Part shown: in pieces, positions 58,860 through 64,000 of the stretch
How the letters are laid out: the number at the start of each line of letters is the position of its first letter
Position numbering within the stretch: the first letter of the stretch is position 1
Assembly (NCBI GenBank): GCA_023512835.1
Contig: CM042084.1
Span: 12,921,842-12,985,841, forward strand
DNA from: Taxillus chinensis
Taxonomy: Eukaryota; Streptophyta; Magnoliopsida; Santalales; Loranthaceae
Length of the DNA: 64,000 bases
Direction of reading: 5' to 3'
Notes under the pieces: generated by a model
Database searches by the model: none
What the model was told of the DNA's origin: nothing
Seen by the model: only the letters and a program-made list of their open reading frames with translations
Program-made: the position numbers and the translations under genes

Positions 58860-60060
58860 GGGTTCGTAGCCACTCATTATCAGCTTTGATGGATGGAAGG
58901 TCTACCGGACTATACGCGACAAGCAAGCCTAAAACATCTATGCAGCTTTGTTGCAGTATCAACATGTTGGTCTAGCTAGTGTTGAACGCCTATGCGTGAA
59001 TAAAGAAGCAGTTGATGCAATTTCACATAAAATAGAACCAGGAAACAGGAAAAGATGAAAGTTTGGAAAAGAATAATCCTACATGAAGGACTGCTATGCA
59101 ATTCCATTTGTCAAATGGGTACAAAGCTATTGGAGAGAACATCCCACCAAACAAGATTGAATTAACAATAAGCTAATATCCAGTAAACATTAATCAACCA
59201 ACTTCATTGACATTGTGTGTGCATTTACTGGAGGTCATGTTCTTTCATCTTTTAAAACAGACTTATTTTGCCATTGTGACAATAGTGGGAAACTTGCTCG
59301 GCTCATTTATTCTGCAAAATCCAATAGCAAATAAACAACCCAAAAACAGGGGTGACCGAACCAATAAAACAGTCTACCAATACAGGGCTGTTCATGGTCA
59401 TAGCACACGAATCTCTGCATGCTTCAATTCAGAAGTTTGGATTTTTCAAGTGATCATTAGCTCTTGGAAAAGAGCTCTCAGAATTTTCCAAAATTCAAGA
59501 CATCCTGCACATCTAGTGACTTCATCCAAAGAGGCTCCTTGGTTTGCAACATCCTGAGCTATTCTTCCAAAGCATTTGTACCAACATCGGCCATGAGGGA
59601 CCTGTCGATTTCTAAAATACTAACTGGTTGGGAGGGTAAACTTCCCAAGGAGATCAAGGTCGAGGGAGGGACCTCTAATTAGCTGGCCACCAAAACTCCC
59701 CATGCATAAATCCAAGGAAGACACTAGAACAGGTTGGATTGGTGGGAGCTGTGAGATTGGCCTCCCTATGTACTTTCCAACTATGCTTGACACTATCAAG
59801 CTTCACAGCATTACAATCAATATATTTACACACACATTAGTACAAATTGCTTGATCATTTAAACCAACAAAAAGAGACAAGTCAAAACTAGCAATCAATT
59901 AGAAAGAGATATACCACCCCAAATAACAGCTAGCTTGCATAACTGAGTAACTAACCTCGTCTTTCAAATGGGCATTTTCAATCCACAATTTTTGTTCATT
60001 GAAGTAGGAGTATTCTCCAATGGGAGGCCTGCCACAGGCAGGACAAGTCAAATCAAATAA
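58860..60060 (-). pseudogene. Decayed HD-ZIP class IV homeodomain gene (HDG11/ROC-like)
   Basis: Read on the minus strand, five pieces match HD-ZIP IV proteins in order. At 60050-59956: CPACGRPPIGEYSYFNEQKL, ending LKDE at a good donor GAG|GTTAGT. At about 59692-59620: GGQLIRGPSLDLDLL. At 59610-59490: DRSLMADVGTNALEE, stop, LRMLQTKEPLWMKS, the START domain entry. At 59450-59370: KNPNF, stop, IEACRDSCAMTMN. At about 59305-59255: SKFPTIVTMAK. At 58945-58870: MLILQQSCIDVLGLLVAYSPVDLP, the C-terminal region. The homeodomain and zipper are not found. Stops and frameshifts show it is dead. Intact relatives control epidermal cell fate. Confidence 0.85.
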
Positions 60061-61658
60061 AAAAAACTTATTAATCATATCTCCATCATCCATATAAGTG
60101 TTTTAATAATTTACATAAATTAACAAAAATATATATTTTTTATTTCGATTTCGAAGCCCGGTTACTGTAAAATTCAGAAACCATTCTTGCTTACCAAATT
60201 CTAGATCCGTGAACTTGAAGTTCCATTTCCTTAACATCTATAGGCATCTGGTGACCAATAAAAACTACACACACAAACGCAAACTATGTTTGTTCATCTA
60301 GACATGAGGGATTGGCGATGGAGAATCAGATCTAATATGCCAATCAGACAGTAAAAAAAACACGACTTTAACGTGTTCCATACGAAATTATTCCACAGCC
60401 CAGATGTTATTATAGCCACATGGTTACATGTATATGAATACATTCATGTTCACTATAAAACATATCATCAATTCAGAATGATGTATTCGTTTTTCTAATT
60501 AATATACCTCATTTGAATTGATTGAATTGTCCATTATGATAACGTTCTGAAATTATAAATGTGTAAAATTACTATGATGTGTTTTCATGTATCCTCTGTA
60601 GGAAAAACACAAAATACCTAATAATTACATTTCATATAGAAGAGAAACAATCCTCGGGAAGAAACAATCTCCACCTTAACCTAATACCATTCTATGCCAA
60701 AGAGATTCAATAAAACACAATCTTAAGTGCGGAATACATACCCGTTTTCGTGTCGTTTGCCATAGAATACTTATAGCTTGTCAAGGAACAATAGTCTTTA
60801 CCGTGATTGGAACACAAAACTCTAGATGTCTAATTCTTTTTACTCGTCCTTTGAATCTTAGATTAGGCCTTCCAAAGCAACAATACTGCAATTCAAAATC
60901 GTTGCCAATTTCTTTACAAATTTATACTCTCAAATATTTGATGGTGGAAAAAGAGAGTGGTTAAAAAAAAGCATCATCTTGTACCTTGAGAATGCATTCT
61001 CATATATTTTTTAAATTTCAACAGAATTGCAGCCTCAGTCACATGGACTATTATATTCTTCTACGCTTTTTTCCCTCTTTCTATATTTTCAAAATCTTAT
61101 AATCATTCAATCAATGATCTTTGATCCATATATAACAGTACACCATTCATAATTATTACATATATGCTCAACGTTGGATTATGATCCCACACCCTCTTCT
61201 ACTAGAGGTTGTTCAGAGCTGTCTTTGTAAAGACGGCATAACAAAACTACTGCAATATGAAAAAAACGCGTTTATAGTAGTTAACAAGGATGAAAGGAGG
61301 ATAGGTGCTGGGGGAAAAAGTCCGGGTCATTTTAGGATTACTGACCCATTCATGTTTTTGGGATCTGTTCATAGATGTCATCTTAAACCAGGCCTATATA
61401 TATCTCCCTTGTAGAAGAAGAATGTCCAATTACTTCGTCCCAATTTCTAAATGCACCTGCACCTGTCCGAACCAAAATTCAGAACAGACAGAATCTTACT
61501 AACCCACGCAAGATTATAAACAATACACTACAACAAACGAAAATCAAACAAACACACAGAGAGAGAAAGAGAGACTGTTGTTGAAAACATGGCGGATTGA
61601 TACAAAATACAAATTGACATTACTGCTCTATTGCATTCATTCCAGCTGAAAAGACACG
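60061..61658. other. Spacer with a probable copia LTR remnant
   Basis: The part about 60300-60670 has copia LTR-like text (cgactttaacgtgttccatacg) and is followed by aatctccacctta, which equals a purine tract on the minus strand as in the element at 6865-9932. It may be the 3' end of an old element. The part 60700-61650 shows no gene; the last 100 bases are probably the 3' UTR of P450 gene D. Confidence 0.4.
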
Positions 61659-64000
61659 TCAAAGGTGGAGTAAGAGGTCACGCATGTTCTGGCGCGGACC
61701 GCACATAGCCATCAAAGGTTCAGCCTTTGTAATGGTCTGCCCAGATGATGGCGTCATGTCCACCCTTTCTCCCCCGACACTCTCCCATTCAAAACATTGA
61801 ACCATAACACCCAGTGCCAAGGACATCATGCGAAGGCCCATTGCTGCGCCCGGGCAAGCCCTCCGTCCCATCCCAAACGGAATAAATCTGGTTCCATCTC
61901 TCTCCCCTTCCACCCCTTCAAACCTCTCCGGCTTGAACTCTGCTGGCTGCTCCCATGCCGTGGGGTCTCGATGCACAGCCCACGCGTTCACCAGCAGTGT
62001 CGTATTTTCGGGTATTTCGAATCCTCCTACGGTGCACTTCTCGGACGAAAAATGGGGTACCAAAAGCGGTACTGAAGGATACAGCCTCAGTGTTTCATAC
62101 ACGACAGCCCGGAGGTACGGGAGGTTGTTGAGGTCCGACTCTCGCAACAGCCGGCTGCTTCCGACCTGTCCATCAATCTCCTCTATCAGCTTTTGCAATT
62201 CCTTTGGGTGGTTTAGGAGAAGCGACATTGCCCATTCGAGCGTGATCGATGAGGTGTCTGTTCCCGCAACCAACATTACCTGTGATTGCAAATTATCGCA
62301 ACTCATTGTAAGTAATGAACTGCAAAGCCAATGCCACATTTCAGTATTGTATGGACAAGTATCATATATGTCCATGAAACACGGAGGATATGTACTCAAA
62401 ATCTTCATCCGGTGGTTATCAATTGGATGAAAAATGGGTATTACATGTTCAGAACATGTGTGATGGGTAATATTACCACCATAAAGCAAGTTGAATAAAG
62501 CAAGTTGAATAACAACCACCTCTTAAGTAAAACACATTTTGAAAAAATAAAAACAGTATTTAAAAGTTATTTTTGGTGACAACTTTTAAAAGTTATCATA
62601 TCTAATGTTATATATATATATATATATACACACACGCGCGCGCGCGCGCACGTGTGTCCTTGGTTGAATGTTTTAAATAAAAATAAATGCTTACATCATT
62701 ATAGTGAAAGTGATAATGATTTTTTTTCTCTCCGATAACATTAAATAATTTTATTTAATTATGACATGAATAGTTAAATAAAATTATAATTTAAAAGTTT
62801 AATTATGATCGGAAGATAATTGCACTTATTGCATTACTTTATATATATTCATGTAAATTTATAATAAGTTTAAATATTAACATTTCAAATATGTTAGACA
62901 CATTTAACATTTAATGAGCTTGAAAACTATAAGATCCATAGTTAAACATGTTTATGGCAAATTAAAAAATTTCAACTTATAATGTTAATACTATTGTGCA
63001 AAGAAGTAGAAATATTAACTCTACCGATTAATAATGAAAATCTAATTAAAAATTGAAAAAATGGAAAAAAAAAAAAACAAAAAAACTTAGCAAACTGGAG
63101 GGATGATGTAAAAATACTTTTTCCCTTCCAATTATCCAACCATATACCACAAGATGGAGAATCATACCGCAAAGTGGGTGAGTTTAGTTATTCACCCTTC
63201 CAGCCTTCCTCCTACGAGCACTAGCTAGTAATAGATTTCCTTATAAAATCATTCATATAAATAAAGTGTGATTTATATAATATTTTTTAATATATTAAAA
63301 AATATTGTTAATTATTAAATTATAAAATTTTTATTTATATTATTTTTCTCTCTTATATTTTTTTTACAATTTTTACTTCTATATATTTTAAATTATAAAA
63401 TAAAAATATAAAATATTATTTTAATAATATAAAAAATAATTAAAAATATATATTATAATGTATATTCGTATAAAAAAATAAAAAATAGTTAAAAATCTTA
63501 AACTTAAAAAAATAAAAAGTGATTAGTGCCTATATTTTACTACATACTCTGGGAAAATGTTCTCCCTCGCTTTTTATGAGAGACCTTTGGCGTTTCCATG
63601 AACACCAAAAATGAAGATTTGCTTGGGCATGGTTGCCGGTGTATGTTTTGACTTATTGGGGTGGAGCATCTGAGAACAGTCACATGACCTTGGGTAGCAC
63701 TACGGCGACAGGGGAAGCTCTAATATAAATTCCCATCCCTACTGTTTTTATTCTAATCGACTAATGACTATAAAAGAGATTGAATTTTTCTTGTATGGGA
63801 AATAATTATTGTTGTCTTACCATGACCATACTTTTGATGACCCTGTCGGAGTAGAAATCAGGGTCAGATTTTTGGAGGGACAACAGAGCTCCAATCAAGG
63901 TCTTCCTTTCCCCTTGGTGTTCCGTACGCGTGTTATTATTAGAACCATCCTTCTGTCGAACCTCAAGAATCATGTTCTCCAGGAACTCATCTCTCCGCCT
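61659..64000 (-). CDS. Cytochrome P450, CYP81-like, gene D (5' part beyond the window)
   Basis: The second exon is 62279-61659 (206 residues) and the last 60 codons of exon 1 are 64000-63821. The intron of 1541 bases has ATG|GTAAGA and ATCACAG|GTA, phase 0, the same position as in A-C. Exon 1 contributes RRRDEFLENMILEVRQ and [16 protein letters not shown]. Exon 2 shows the I-helix AGTDTS, ETLR, PERF and the heme loop [10 protein letters not shown] with the standard Gly. It is the most diverged member of the cluster and the only one with the regular CPG. No break is visible in the part seen. The N-terminus lies off the right edge. Confidence 0.92.
62609..62657. repeat. Alternating purine-pyrimidine tract in the gene D intron
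   Basis: A 49-base uninterrupted alternation TA, then CA, CG and TG dinucleotides. Sequences like this can adopt Z-DNA. It lies inside the intron of P450 gene D. Confidence 0.9.

Noticed and set aside
1..64000. CRISPR arrays, operons or phage-like defence systems
   Set aside because: The window is plant nuclear DNA; the repeats found are transposon, microsatellite or tandem types.

Overview
The window is nuclear DNA from a flowering plant. It is AT-rich and full of retrotransposon debris. Genes have plant families and plant-type GT..AG introns: a CYP81-type cytochrome P450 cluster, an R2R3-MYB, a WPP-domain protein (MAF1), a plant SGNH esterase, and relics of an HD-ZIP IV factor and a lung-7TM/GOST receptor. 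Non-LTR-free spacer, Ty1/copia, Ty3/gypsy-like solo LTRs, TRIMs and a hAT element fill the rest. I cannot name the species; gene style suggests a dicot or magnoliid rather than a grass. No tRNA, rRNA, CRISPR or organellar segment was recognised.

Layout. 1-2867: a direct-repeat patch and a two-exon secreted or anchored esterase (minus). 2868-15857: gene-poor spacer with small MITE-like repeats, a complete but internally deleted copia element (6865-9932, TSD CTACC) and, 42 bases further on, a complete TRIM (9980-10606, TSD GTGGC). 15858-16990: a single-exon MYB of subgroup 22 (plus). 18392-20031: a tandem three-terminal-repeat TRIM with one TSD (CCTAA), interrupted by a 557-base hAT-like element (TSD ATTGTTGA). 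26498-27052: a MAF1/WPP gene (minus). 27609-28414: a third, rearranged TRIM relative.

29619-64000 is a tandem cluster of four CYP81-like P450 genes, all on the minus strand, each with one phase-0 intron just before the oxygen-binding I-helix motif. Gene A is 29619-31267, gene B 36398-43292, gene C 51388-53197, and gene D runs off the right edge from 61659. Gene B carries a copia element with two apparently identical LTRs inside its intron. The spacers hold two solo LTRs with perfect 5-base TSDs (32114-34595, AATAT; 55918-57627, GTTAA), a broken KH-domain exon, an old copia relic (about 44900-46050), a captured GOST receptor fragment between 15-base direct repeats, and a decayed HD-ZIP IV gene (58860-60060).

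The P450s probably form a specialised-metabolism array made by tandem duplication. B and C share 3' flank sequence, and their second exons are far more alike than their first exons, which suggests gene conversion. Genes A-C share an unusual heme-loop residue (CPA where the family usually has CPG); D keeps CPG. I did not find a wholly new type of system. The most unusual items are the tandem TRIM, the mosaic P450 array and the hidden HD-ZIP IV pseudogene.
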